Assembly (NCBI RefSeq): GCF_014192745.1
Contig: NZ_JACHYJ010000002.1
Span: 310,001-374,000, forward strand
Origin: Luteimonas sp. RC10
GTDB taxonomy: Bacteria; Pseudomonadota; Gammaproteobacteria; Xanthomonadales; Xanthomonadaceae
Length of the DNA stretch: 64,000 nt
Direction: 5' to 3'
Shown here: positions 18,265-27,345 of the stretch, piece after piece
Layout: each line of letters starts with the position of its first letter
How positions within the stretch are numbered: position 1 is the first letter of the stretch
Program-made: the position numbers and the translations under genes
The notes under the pieces: model-generated
What the model saw: only the letters and a program-made list of their open reading frames with translations
What the model was told of the DNA's origin: nothing
Databases searched by the model: none

Positions 18265-19191
18265 TCAGGTCGGTGGCTGCCGGGCCAGGGGGGCGTGCTC
18301 GGCCATCAGCTCGATGACCCAGTCGATGAACACCCGGACCTTCGCGCTGACGTGGCGGTTGGGTGGGAATGCGATGTGCATCGGCATCGGATCGAGTTGC
18401 CAGTCCTCGAACAGGCGCACCAAGGCACCGCTCGCCATCGGCGCCTTGGCCATGTAGGCGGGCAGCCAGAGCACGCCCAGGCCGGCGAGCCCGGCGGCGA
18501 GGTAGGCGTTGCCGTCGTCCAGCGCGACCACGTAGCGTCCCTGCACCTCCAGGTGGTCGTCGCCGCGGCGCATCGCAATCAACAGCGGCTTGCCAGTGCG
18601 CGCCCACAGGAAAGCGACGATGCGGTGCGCACTGTCCTCGAGTTCGCGCGGATGCGCCGGCACGCCCCTGCGCTGCAGATAGGCGGGTGCGGCGTACACG
18701 CCGAGCTGCAGGTCGCCGATGTGCCGCGCGATCAGGGACTGGTCGGTGATCGTGCCACCGCGCACCACGCAGTCGACGTGTTCGCCGATCAGATCGACGC
18801 GGCGGTCGCTGACGCCCAGGTCAAGCTGGATGTCCGGGTAGCGGGCATGGAACTGCGGCAGCGCGGGCACCAGCACCAGGCGTGCGAACGGGCTGGGCAC
18901 GTCCACCCGCAGCCGCCCGCGTGGCGCAGCGGCTGCGCTCGACAGGCTGGTCTCGGCATCGTCCATGTCGGCCAGCAACTGCACGACGCGTTCGTAGTAG
19001 GCGGCGCCGTCGGCGGTCACGTTGACCTGGCGTGTGGTGCGGTTGAGCAGTCGCACCCGCAGCCGCGCTTCGAGTTGCTGCACCAGTTGGGTCACCGTCG
19101 TGCGGCTGATGTGCAGCGTGGCCGCGGCCTTGGTGAAGCTGCCGGTCTCCACCACGCGCGCGAAGGCCTGCATCGCGTCGAAACGGTCCAT
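18265..19191 (-). CDS. LysR-family transcriptional regulator
   Basis: A 308-residue LysR protein with the N-terminal helix-turn-helix (about residues 1-60, 'FTKAAATLHISRTTVTQLVQQLE') and the effector-binding domain after it. The start MDRFDAM at 19191 is the usual one for this DmlR/PgrR-like group; the open frame extends further upstream without homology. It is divergent from ridA (19316) across 124 bases and may regulate it. Confidence 0.92.
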   Translation of the reverse strand: MDRFDAMQAFARVVETGSFTKAAATLHISRTTVTQLVQQLEARLRVRLLNRTTRQVNVTADGAAYYERVVQLLADMDDAETSLSSAAAAPRGRLRVDVPSPFARLVLVPALPQFHARYPDIQLDLGVSDRRVDLIGEHVDCVVRGGTITDQSLIARHIGDLQLGVYAAPAYLQRRGVPAHPRELEDSAHRIVAFLWARTGKPLLIAMRRGDDHLEVQGRYVVALDDGNAYLAAGLAGLGVLWLPAYMAKAPMASGALVRLFEDWQLDPMPMHIAFPPNRHVSAKVRVFIDWVIELMAEHAPLARQPPT

Positions 19192-19315
19192 CGGGCATCC
19201 GATTGATGAGATTGTCCGGATTCTACGAACAGTGCTGGACAGCGCGGCGCGTTTATCCCGCCGCCGGCGACCACCAGACTGGTGCCCATCCTGTTCTTGT
19301 TGAAGGTGCACCGCC

Positions 19316-19717
19316 ATGACCACACGCGATGTCGTGTTTCCCGCCCACCGCCATGCGCTGTACGAGCGCCACCGCTACTCGCCGGCGATCCGCGCCGACG
19401 GCTTGCTGTTCGTCTCCGGCCAGGTCGGCAGCCGCGAAGACGGGTCGCCAGAGCCGGATTTCGCGCGCCAGGTGCACCGGGCGTTCGAGAACCTCAACGC
19501 GGTGCTCGACGCGGCCGGTTGCACATTCGACGACGTGATCGATGTGACGTTCTTCGTTGTCGATCCAGCGACCCGGTTCGAGCAGGCGTGGGCGATCGTG
19601 CCCGAGTATTGGGGACAGGCGCCGTTCCCGACCGCAACCGTGGTCGGCGTGACATGGCTGGCCGGCTTCGATTTCGAGATCAAGGTGGTCGCCAAGCTCC
19701 CGCGCGCCGGCGGCTGA
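19316..19717 (+). CDS. RidA family protein lacking the catalytic arginine
   Basis: A 133-residue Rid/YER057c/UK114-fold protein. RidA proper deaminates reactive enamine/imine intermediates such as 2-aminoacrylate, using an arginine in a P-x-R-x-x-V-E-V motif. Here the matching segment reads PTATVVGV, so the arginine is replaced by alanine and the acidic residue by glycine. Enamine deaminase activity is therefore doubtful, as in other arginine-less Rid subfamilies. The N-terminal 'YSPAIRADGLLFVSGQVG' and the 'FENLNAVLDAAGCTFDDVIDVTFFV' block identify the fold. It is divergent from a LysR gene and followed by a strong terminator. Confidence 0.88.
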   Translation: MTTRDVVFPAHRHALYERHRYSPAIRADGLLFVSGQVGSREDGSPEPDFARQVHRAFENLNAVLDAAGCTFDDVIDVTFFVVDPATRFEQAWAIVPEYWGQAPFPTATVVGVTWLAGFDFEIKVVAKLPRAGG

Positions 19718-19747
19718 GCGACGCACCCCACGCAACGCCAGTCGGCA

Positions 19748-19771
19748 GGACGGGCCCCGCAGGGCCCGTCC
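19748..19771. terminator. Bidirectional terminator hairpin
   Basis: GGACGGGCCC (19748-19757), loop CGCA, GGGCCCGTCC (19762-19771) followed by TT. It sits between the convergent ridA-like gene and the PQQ-type dehydrogenase and can serve both, although the T-tract is short. Confidence 0.7.
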
Positions 19772-19792
19772 TTCGTTGCATGCGAATCCGGC

Positions 19793-21198
<1,406 letters not shown>

Positions 21199-21202
<4 letters not shown>

Positions 21203-21639
21203 GCCACCACCTCCCGGCGGCGCAGCGTGCCGCCCAGCGCGAACCACAGGGTCGCGGCGATCGACAGCACGCACAGCGTCGACCACACCAGGGCCTGCGG
21301 CATCTTCTGCCACGCGTCCATCGCATGGATCAGCGAATTGAGAAAGCCCAGCACGCAGGTCAGCGCCAGCAGGCCGGCATAGAGGAACCGGGTGCGCGTG
21401 CGCGCGGTCGGCGTGGCCAGCGAGGCCAGCGCCCAGACCAGGCCGACGACGGCGAACAGCATCGCGCCGACCAGCAGCCAGGAGGCGAAGTTGGTCCACT
21501 GGATCTCGTAGCTGCGCGCGTAGGCGATATCGGCGATCAGCGCGCCGAGAAACAGCGGGAATGCGCTGGTGACCAGCAGCATGTGCAAGGGGTGCAGCGG
21601 CCTGTGCAATGGCGCCACGACGACAGGGCGTGTGTCCAT
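21199..21639 (-). CDS. DUF2231 family membrane protein
   Basis: A 146-residue inner-membrane protein with four hydrophobic helices and the 'HRPLHPLHMLLVTSAFPLFLGALIADI' start typical of DUF2231. It overlaps the start of the downstream PQQ-type dehydrogenase by four bases, so the two are co-translated. DUF2231 proteins often accompany such dehydrogenases and may be part of a membrane electron path; that is an inference from the pairing. Confidence 0.88.
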
Positions 21640-21799
21640 GGAAGGTCTCGGTGAGGGCGGGACGCGTCGCGCGCGGGCCACGCGCGGCACCGGGCATCCT
21701 CCCCGATGCGGCGGCAAGGGCCGGTGAAACGCCCGCGATGCGATGGTCCCTGCCCTCGCCGACCGAGCCTGGTCGCGCCCTGGCGGTCGTCGCCGGACC

Positions 21800-22591
21800 T
21801 CAGGCCTCGAGATGGGCCCAGAGGGCATCCGGCACCGGCACCAGCGCCTCCAGCGCCGGCTTGCCGAACAGATAGCCCTGGAACAACGGCACGCCCAAGG
21901 CCCGCAGTGTGCGGTACTCGGCGTCGCGCTCGACGCCTTCGGCGAGCACAGTGCACCCCAGCGATTGCGCAATCTGCACCACGCCGCCGATGATCGCGGC
22001 GCGGTTAGGGTCGGCATCGACGTTGCGTACCAGGGCCATGTCGAGCTTGAGCAGGTCGGGCTGGAAATCCGCCAACAAGCCCAGGCCGGCATAGCCAGCG
22101 CCGAAATCGTCGATCGCGGTCAAAAAGCCGCGGCTGTGATAGTCGCGGAAGATCCGGGTCAGGTGGCCATGGTCGCGCACCTGTTCCGATTCCGCGGTCT
22201 CGAAGATCAGCTTGTCGGTGGGGAAGCCGAAGGTCTGCGCGGCGGCGAGCGTCAGGCGGATGCAGGTCGCCGGCTCGTAGACCGCATTGGGAAAGAAGTT
22301 GATCGACAGGCGCTCGCGCAGGCCCAGCCGCGCGGCGGTCTCGATGGCCTTGACCCGGCAGGTCTGGTCGAAGCGGTAGAGCTGTTCGGGGCGCACCTGC
22401 GCGATCACGGCCGCCGCACCGCCGCCGTCCATCGACCGCACCAGCGCCTCGTAGCCGAAGATCGAGCGGTCGCGCGCGTCCACGATCGGCTGGAAGGCCA
22501 TGCGGACATCGAAGCCGAGCGGATCGTCGGCGCCGCAGCCGCGGCAGGGATTGGGATGGCGCGCATCGCCGAACACGGTCTGCAGGTACAC
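21800..22591 (-). CDS. EAL-domain cyclic di-GMP phosphodiesterase
   Basis: A 263-residue EAL protein, which should linearise cyclic di-GMP. The catalytic set appears intact: E48-A-L50, the asparagine of INFFPNA, the glutamate of IFETAE, DDFGAGYAGL, the lysine of LLKLD and the glutamate of AEGVE. The first 25 residues carry a small NPCRGCG (C16xxC19) motif ahead of the EAL domain, possibly a redox or metal site. The start is taken as GTG at 22591, which has GGGAG six bases upstream; an ATG at 22645 would add 18 residues without a ribosome site. With the cyclase at 6866-9070 it adds to cyclic di-GMP control in this window. Confidence 0.9.
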   Translation of the reverse strand: MYLQTVFGDARHPNPCRGCGADDPLGFDVRMAFQPIVDARDRSIFGYEALVRSMDGGGAAAVIAQVRPEQLYRFDQTCRVKAIETAARLGLRERLSINFFPNAVYEPATCIRLTLAAAQTFGFPTDKLIFETAESEQVRDHGHLTRIFRDYHSRGFLTAIDDFGAGYAGLGLLADFQPDLLKLDMALVRNVDADPNRAAIIGGVVQIAQSLGCTVLAEGVERDAEYRTLRALGVPLFQGYLFGKPALEALVPVPDALWAHLEA

Positions 22592-22770
22592 GGGCGCTCC
22601 CTCGAGCCGTCGGTCTTGCGGTGGGTCGCGGGCGCGATCGTGCACCCGAGCCCCGCCATGCTACGCGATGCGCGCAGCGCGATCGCGCCGTCTCCATGCG
22701 TGACTAAAGCGCTCCCACTTACACGAGTCGGGGTCACATCAGCGACCGAAGCGCCGGACGTGCCCCGTCG

Positions 22771-22794
22771 CCCTCCCCCGCTTGCGGGGGAGGG
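22771..22794. repeat. GC-rich intergenic palindrome, copy E
   Basis: CCCTCCCCCG (22771-22780), loop CTTG, CGGGGGAGGG (22785-22794), followed by ttgggtggggg, the mirror of the C-rich flank seen beside copy A. This copy is in the opposite flank orientation to the others. Confidence 0.85.
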
Positions 22795-22854
22795 TTGGGT
22801 GGGGGCAACGCGCTGGCGGGTCCGCAGACCGGCGCCCTCGCCTGCGCCATATGC

Positions 22855-22887
22855 AAAAAAACCACGCCAGGCGACACCTGGCGTGGT
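22855..22887 (-). terminator. Rho-independent terminator of the S9 peptidase gene
   Basis: On the minus strand an 11-base stem (ACCACGCCAGG / CCTGGCGTGGT, loop of five) is followed by a run of seven T (22855-22861 read as complement). It begins about 12 bases after the peptidase stop and ends the surface-signalling locus. Confidence 0.9.
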
Positions 22888-22898
22888 CGTGTGCGCCG

Positions 22899-25049
22899 TC
22901 AGCGTGTGGCGTTCGCCGCCGGCAGCAAGGCGTCGATCAGGAAGGTCATGCGCAGGGCCATCAGGTCCGGGTTGCGGAACGCATCGCTGACGCCGTGACC
23001 GCCCTCCTCGTCCTCGAGGAAGTACACCGGCGCGCCCACGTCATAGAGCCGCGCCGCCAGCTTGCGGGCATGGCCCGGCCCGACGCGGTTGTCCTCGGTC
23101 GAGATCGTCACCAGGAACGGCGGATAGCGCACCCCGTCGCGCACGTTCTGCATCGGCGAGTACGCCAGCATCGCGGCCGCCTCGTCGGGCTTGTCGGGAT
23201 CGCCGTACTCGTTGATCCAGGCCGCGCCCATGCCCATGTGCCGCATCCGGATCAGGTCGGTCAACGGCACGTCGCTGACCACCGCGCCGAACAGGTCGGG
23301 GCGCTGGGTGCCCAGCGTCGCCGACAGCAGGCCGCCATTGGACATGCCGAACACGCCGATCTTCGCCGGGACCGTGTAGCCGCTCGACACCAGTTGCTCG
23401 GCGACGGCGATGAAGTCGTCGTAGGAGCGCTGACGCTGGGTGCGGATCGCCGCCTGGTGCCAGGCTTCGCCGCGTTCGCCGCCGCCGCGTACCGCCGGAA
23501 TCGCCAGCGAGCCGCCGCGGTCGAGCCACAGCTTGAAGGCCGGGCCGCCGACCGTGTGGTCGAAGTAGCCGGGACGGTAGGAAATGCCGAACGCGCCGTA
23601 GCCGGTCATGAACAACGGCTGCGGACCCGGCGCCAGTGTCTTGGGTCGCAGCAGCCAGTAGTCGACCGTGGTGCCGTCGCGCGAGGTCGCGGTGCGGATC
23701 TCAGTGATGTAGCCGGCGCCGTCGAACAGGCTGCGGTCCTCGGCCAACAGGCGCAGCGGTTGTCCGGGCCGGTACAGCGACTGCCGGCGCGGTGCGACGA
23801 AACCTTCGCGGGTCACGATCAGATCGTCGGCCGAACTGCCACCGCCCCGCACCGACAGTGTATCGCCGGGACCGCCGGCGATCGCCTCGTCGACGCGCCA
23901 GCCTGACTCGCCTGGCGTCGCCAGCAACACGCGCGGCACCAGCAGCCGGTTGACCACGAAAGCCAGCTTGCCCTGTGCGCTGGCGATGTCGCTGCGGCCG
24001 CCCAGGTAATCGCCGTCGGCCGGCGTATAGATGCGGGTGACACGCGCACCGCTCGTGGCCGGGTCGCTGTTCCAGGCCAGCAGCGTCTCGGCGGGATACG
24101 CGGTGCCCTCGACCGCGGCATCGACGCCGAGCTGGACCACCACCTGTCCGCCGACCAGCGCCTGCACGGCCATCGGCTTGAGCGTGCGCGGCAGCGGCGC
24201 CTGCTCGACGGCGCCGTCCTGGTCGACGCCGAAGACCTCGAACGTGGAGTAGTCGATCGCGCGCACGATCACGCCGCGGCGCTGCGCGCCCTCGCCGACC
24301 GCGAACAGCTGCACGATCGCGTCGGTCGGTTGCGCGGCATAGACCTCGCGCGCACGTGCCAGCGGCTCACCGCGCTGCCACAGGCGCACCGACGCCGGCC
24401 AGCCGGCCATCGTTTTCGGCGCGCCATCGGCGGTGTGTTCGACGAGCACCTGGTCGGGGCCCATCCATTCGGCGAAGGCGCGGGCCTTCGGCGTGCGGAA
24501 GCCATCGTCGACGAAGCGCGCGGCGTCCAGGTCGAATTCGCGGATCTCGACCTCGTCCCCGCCCGCCGGCGACAGCCGCAGCAGGCAGCGCGCAAACGCT
24601 GGTGCCAGGCAGGCGCTGGACAGGTCATAGGCCTGCAGCTCGAACGGCGTGCCTTCGGCCTGCCGCAGTTGCCCGACGTCGAGCACGGTGCGCCACGGAC
24701 CGGGCATGCCGTCGGCGTCGCGCTGGGCCAGTTGCAGCAGGCCGTAGGGATGCGCGGCATCGCGGAAGAAGCGCAGCGCACGCGGCCCCATCAAGGTGAT
24801 GTCGGGCTCGGCGGCGCCGGTGGCGAGCGCGCCGGCCAGTTCGGCCTTGACCTGGGCATAGGCGGGCATTGCGCGGATCGCGGCTTCGGAGGCCGCGGTC
24901 TTGCCCCGCGCCCAGTCCAGCGCGCGGGCATCGTGCGGCGGTTCCAGCCATTGCGGATCGGCGGTTTGTGCCATCGCCGGGGCGACGGCCGCGAGCGCCG
25001 AGAGCGCCAGCACCCGGGCACCGGGGTGAATCCGTTGCGAGAAAGGCAT
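22899..25049 (-). CDS. Secreted S9 prolyl oligopeptidase family protein
   Basis: A 716-residue serine peptidase with a signal peptide (cleavage near the APAMA-Q motif, residue 27), so periplasmic or outer-surface. The N-terminal two thirds form the beta-propeller cap and the C-terminal third the alpha/beta hydrolase domain. The catalytic triad is visible as S570 in GMSNGG, D653 in DNRVGP and H685 in GGHG. It should cleave short peptides, typically after proline. It lies 54 bases after a TonB receptor on the same strand, with a terminator-like hairpin between them. Together with the receptors it suggests processing of an imported or extracellular peptide-like ligand. Confidence 0.92.
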   Translation of the reverse strand: MPFSQRIHPGARVLALSALAAVAPAMAQTADPQWLEPPHDARALDWARGKTAASEAAIRAMPAYAQVKAELAGALATGAAEPDITLMGPRALRFFRDAAHPYGLLQLAQRDADGMPGPWRTVLDVGQLRQAEGTPFELQAYDLSSACLAPAFARCLLRLSPAGGDEVEIREFDLDAARFVDDGFRTPKARAFAEWMGPDQVLVEHTADGAPKTMAGWPASVRLWQRGEPLARAREVYAAQPTDAIVQLFAVGEGAQRRGVIVRAIDYSTFEVFGVDQDGAVEQAPLPRTLKPMAVQALVGGQVVVQLGVDAAVEGTAYPAETLLAWNSDPATSGARVTRIYTPADGDYLGGRSDIASAQGKLAFVVNRLLVPRVLLATPGESGWRVDEAIAGGPGDTLSVRGGGSSADDLIVTREGFVAPRRQSLYRPGQPLRLLAEDRSLFDGAGYITEIRTATSRDGTTVDYWLLRPKTLAPGPQPLFMTGYGAFGISYRPGYFDHTVGGPAFKLWLDRGGSLAIPAVRGGGERGEAWHQAAIRTQRQRSYDDFIAVAEQLVSSGYTVPAKIGVFGMSNGGLLSATLGTQRPDLFGAVVSDVPLTDLIRMRHMGMGAAWINEYGDPDKPDEAAAMLAYSPMQNVRDGVRYPPFLVTISTEDNRVGPGHARKLAARLYDVGAPVYFLEDEEGGHGVSDAFRNPDLMALRMTFLIDALLPAANATR

Positions 25050-25062
25050 GAGGTCGGTCCTG

Positions 25063-25091
25063 TCAAAAGATCGGCGCCCGTTGCGGGCGCC
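25063..25091 (-). terminator. Terminator-like hairpin between receptor and peptidase genes
   Basis: On the minus strand GGCGCCCG / CGGGCGCC with a three-base loop is followed by GATCTTTTGA. It could terminate or attenuate transcription from the TonB receptor into the peptidase gene, lowering peptidase expression relative to the receptors. The T-tract is only four bases. Confidence 0.55.
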
Positions 25092-25103
25092 GGTCGGGGC
25101 GGG

Positions 25104-27221
25104 TCAGAAGCTGTAGCGCACCAGCACGCCGAAGGTCCGCGGCCGCAGGCGGTTGGCCACGCCCAGGGTTGTGCGGGCATTGAGCGCGCCGTCCTCGTCG
25201 GTGAGGTTCTCGCCGTAGAGGAAGGCCGACCAGCCGGCATCGGCTTCGACACCGATGCGCGCATCGAGCATCGTGATCGCATCGCCCGGCGAGCCCGCGG
25301 TCAACGCGGTCTCGCGCGCCGAGTCATAGACCAGGCCCGAGCGCACCACGCCACGCAGGTCACTGCGGAGGTCCCAACTGTAGGCGGCCGAGGCCGACAG
25401 GCTGTTGCGCGGCACGTTGTAGACATCGGTGCCCTTGTTGAGCGGCGTGCCGGGCACATCGGCGACGTAGGTGGCGTCGATGATTGCGCCGCCGAACTGC
25501 AGCATCAGCGAGGCGGTCGGGGTATAGACCAGGTTGAACTCGACGCCCTTGTTCTCGGTGCCCTTGGAGTTGGTCAGGCCGTTGATGGTCGAGGTGATCG
25601 GCACGCGCACCGCCACGTCCTTCCAGTCGCTGTAGAACAGCGCGCCTTCGACCAGCAGGCTGCCGTCGAGGAACAGCGACTTGGCGCCGAGCTCGTAGGT
25701 GGTGATCGAGTCGGGATCGATGGTCGACGGCAGCACGATGCCGTTCTGCTCGGCCAGCAGGATCGACGAGATCGGCTGCAGCTGACCGGAGCGGAAGCCG
25801 CGCGCCGCACTCGCGTACAGCGTGGTGTCGCGCGCAGGCTTGAACGACAGCGACACGCGCGGGTTCCAGCTGTCGAACGTCGCGTTGAGCGTCGAGGTGC
25901 GGGTGGTCGAGACCGAGATCGCATCGACGTCGTCGCTGAAGTAGCGCAGGCCGCCGGTCAGCGCCCAGCGCGGATCGGGCAGCTTCACCGTGACCTCGCC
26001 GAAGACCGCATAGGCATCGTTGGTCTGGCTGGACTGGCTCGGCGGCGCGCCGCCAACCTGCGAGGCGTCGTTGCGCTCGGCTTCGCGCAGGTAGTAGCCC
26101 ACGGTCCAGTCGACCTGGCGGTCGCCGGTGGACGACCAGCGCAGTTCCTGGGTGCGCACCTGCAGGTTGATGTTGCTGACGTAGGTCGTGGTCGGATTGA
26201 GCATGCCGTCGTTGGCATAGTCGAGCTCGGCGTCGGCGAACGAATAGAACAGCTCCGAGCCGCCGAAGTCGTAGGTGCTGACGAAACTGGCGGTGTGCCA
26301 CTCGTCGTTGTTGCTGTAGAACGAGTTGGTCGTCAGGTCGTCGAGCGCGCCATTGCCGCCGCCCGGGGCCTTGGACTCGTACTTCCAGTACGCCAGGTCC
26401 ATGGTCCACTGCTCGACCGGCGCAAAGCGCACCTTCACGCGCCCGGTCTTGACCCGCTGCTCGTTGATGTCCTGGTCGCCGGTGACGTTGTCGTCGGTCC
26501 AGCCCGAGAGCTTTTCATCGGTCACCGCCACGCGCGCGGCCAGGCGGTCGTCGATCAGCGGAATGTTCACCACGCCCTTGCCGCCCCAGCCGTTGCTGCC
26601 GCCCTTGGTCGTCGACGCGGAGCCCTCGAACGCGCCGCCGAAGGTGTTGAAATCAGGCTTGCGGGTGAGGATGCGCACGGTGCCGCCCATCGAGCCTTCG
26701 CCGAACAGCGTGCCCTGCGGCCCCTTGAGGATCTCGACGCGGTCGATGTCCCAGGAGCGCGCTTCGGGATACCACGGCACGCTGACGCCGGTGAACGGGA
26801 TCTCGTCGAGGTAGTAGCCGTTGTCGTTGCCGCCCAACGAGCTGGACACGCCGCGGATCTGCACCTGGGTGAAGCCACCGCCGTTGTCGACCGAGGCGGC
26901 ACCGGGCGTCATCGTGATGATCTCCGAGACATTGTTGATGCCGAAGGCGTCGATCTGCTCGCCGGTGATGGCCGACATCGCGATCGGCACGTCGATCTGG
27001 CGCTCGCTGCGCTTGCGCGCGGTCACAGTCACGCTGCCCAGTTCCTTGACCGCGTCGTTGTGCGACGCGGCCGGGGCGGTGTCGGCGACCTGGGCGTCGG
27101 TGGCGAGGGCGTCGTCGGCCTGCGCATTGGCGGCAAACAGCAGCGCCGTGGCAATGCCCACGCACAGCACCTGGCGGACGGGGACGGATGGACGATGCGA
27201 AGCGCGGGCGGTACGGGTCAC
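25104..27221 (-). CDS. TonB-dependent outer-membrane receptor without STN domain
   Basis: A 705-residue receptor: signal peptide (cleavage near the ANAQA-D motif), a TonB-box-like LGSVTVTARK, a plug domain with 'PGAASVDNGGGFTQVQIRG' and 'GPQGTLFGEGSMGGTVRIL', and a 22-strand barrel ending in a C-terminal phenylalanine (VRYSF). It should import a large or scarce ligand across the outer membrane using TonB energy. GTG at 27221 is preferred because it has AGGAGA in front; an ATG at 27281 would add 20 residues before the signal peptide. It is closely related to the receptor just upstream at 27346-29733, with near-identical plug segments, and lacks that protein's signalling domain. Ligand unknown. 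Confidence 0.9.
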   Translation of the reverse strand: MTRTARASHRPSVPVRQVLCVGIATALLFAANAQADDALATDAQVADTAPAASHNDAVKELGSVTVTARKRSERQIDVPIAMSAITGEQIDAFGINNVSEIITMTPGAASVDNGGGFTQVQIRGVSSSLGGNDNGYYLDEIPFTGVSVPWYPEARSWDIDRVEILKGPQGTLFGEGSMGGTVRILTRKPDFNTFGGAFEGSASTTKGGSNGWGGKGVVNIPLIDDRLAARVAVTDEKLSGWTDDNVTGDQDINEQRVKTGRVKVRFAPVEQWTMDLAYWKYESKAPGGGNGALDDLTTNSFYSNNDEWHTASFVSTYDFGGSELFYSFADAELDYANDGMLNPTTTYVSNINLQVRTQELRWSSTGDRQVDWTVGYYLREAERNDASQVGGAPPSQSSQTNDAYAVFGEVTVKLPDPRWALTGGLRYFSDDVDAISVSTTRTSTLNATFDSWNPRVSLSFKPARDTTLYASAARGFRSGQLQPISSILLAEQNGIVLPSTIDPDSITTYELGAKSLFLDGSLLVEGALFYSDWKDVAVRVPITSTINGLTNSKGTENKGVEFNLVYTPTASLMLQFGGAIIDATYVADVPGTPLNKGTDVYNVPRNSLSASAAYSWDLRSDLRGVVRSGLVYDSARETALTAGSPGDAITMLDARIGVEADAGWSAFLYGENLTDEDGALNARTTLGVANRLRPRTFGVLVRYSF

Positions 27222-27345
27222 GGCTCTCTCCTGGCGATCGGTGGGGCGCGATGTGCGCGTCGAAGACCAGGCGTCGTGCATGGCCTTCCAAAAGCCGTGA
27301 CGAGCGAATGAAGGAAAAGTGAAACGCGCCTGTCATGCGCGCAGG

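Larger units (their letters stand above)
22592..22898. other. Intergenic region with palindrome and terminator
   Basis: 307 bases between the EAL gene start and the end of the S9 peptidase. It holds one copy of the GC-rich palindrome at 22771-22794 and the rho-independent terminator at 22855-22887. No gene is supported. Confidence 0.75.

Noticed and set aside
24330-27311. Long plus-strand open frame of 993 codons
   Set aside because: It is antisense to the S9 peptidase and TonB receptor genes; its composition (His, Arg, Gly, Ala-rich) is typical of GC-rich shadow frames and it has no domain.
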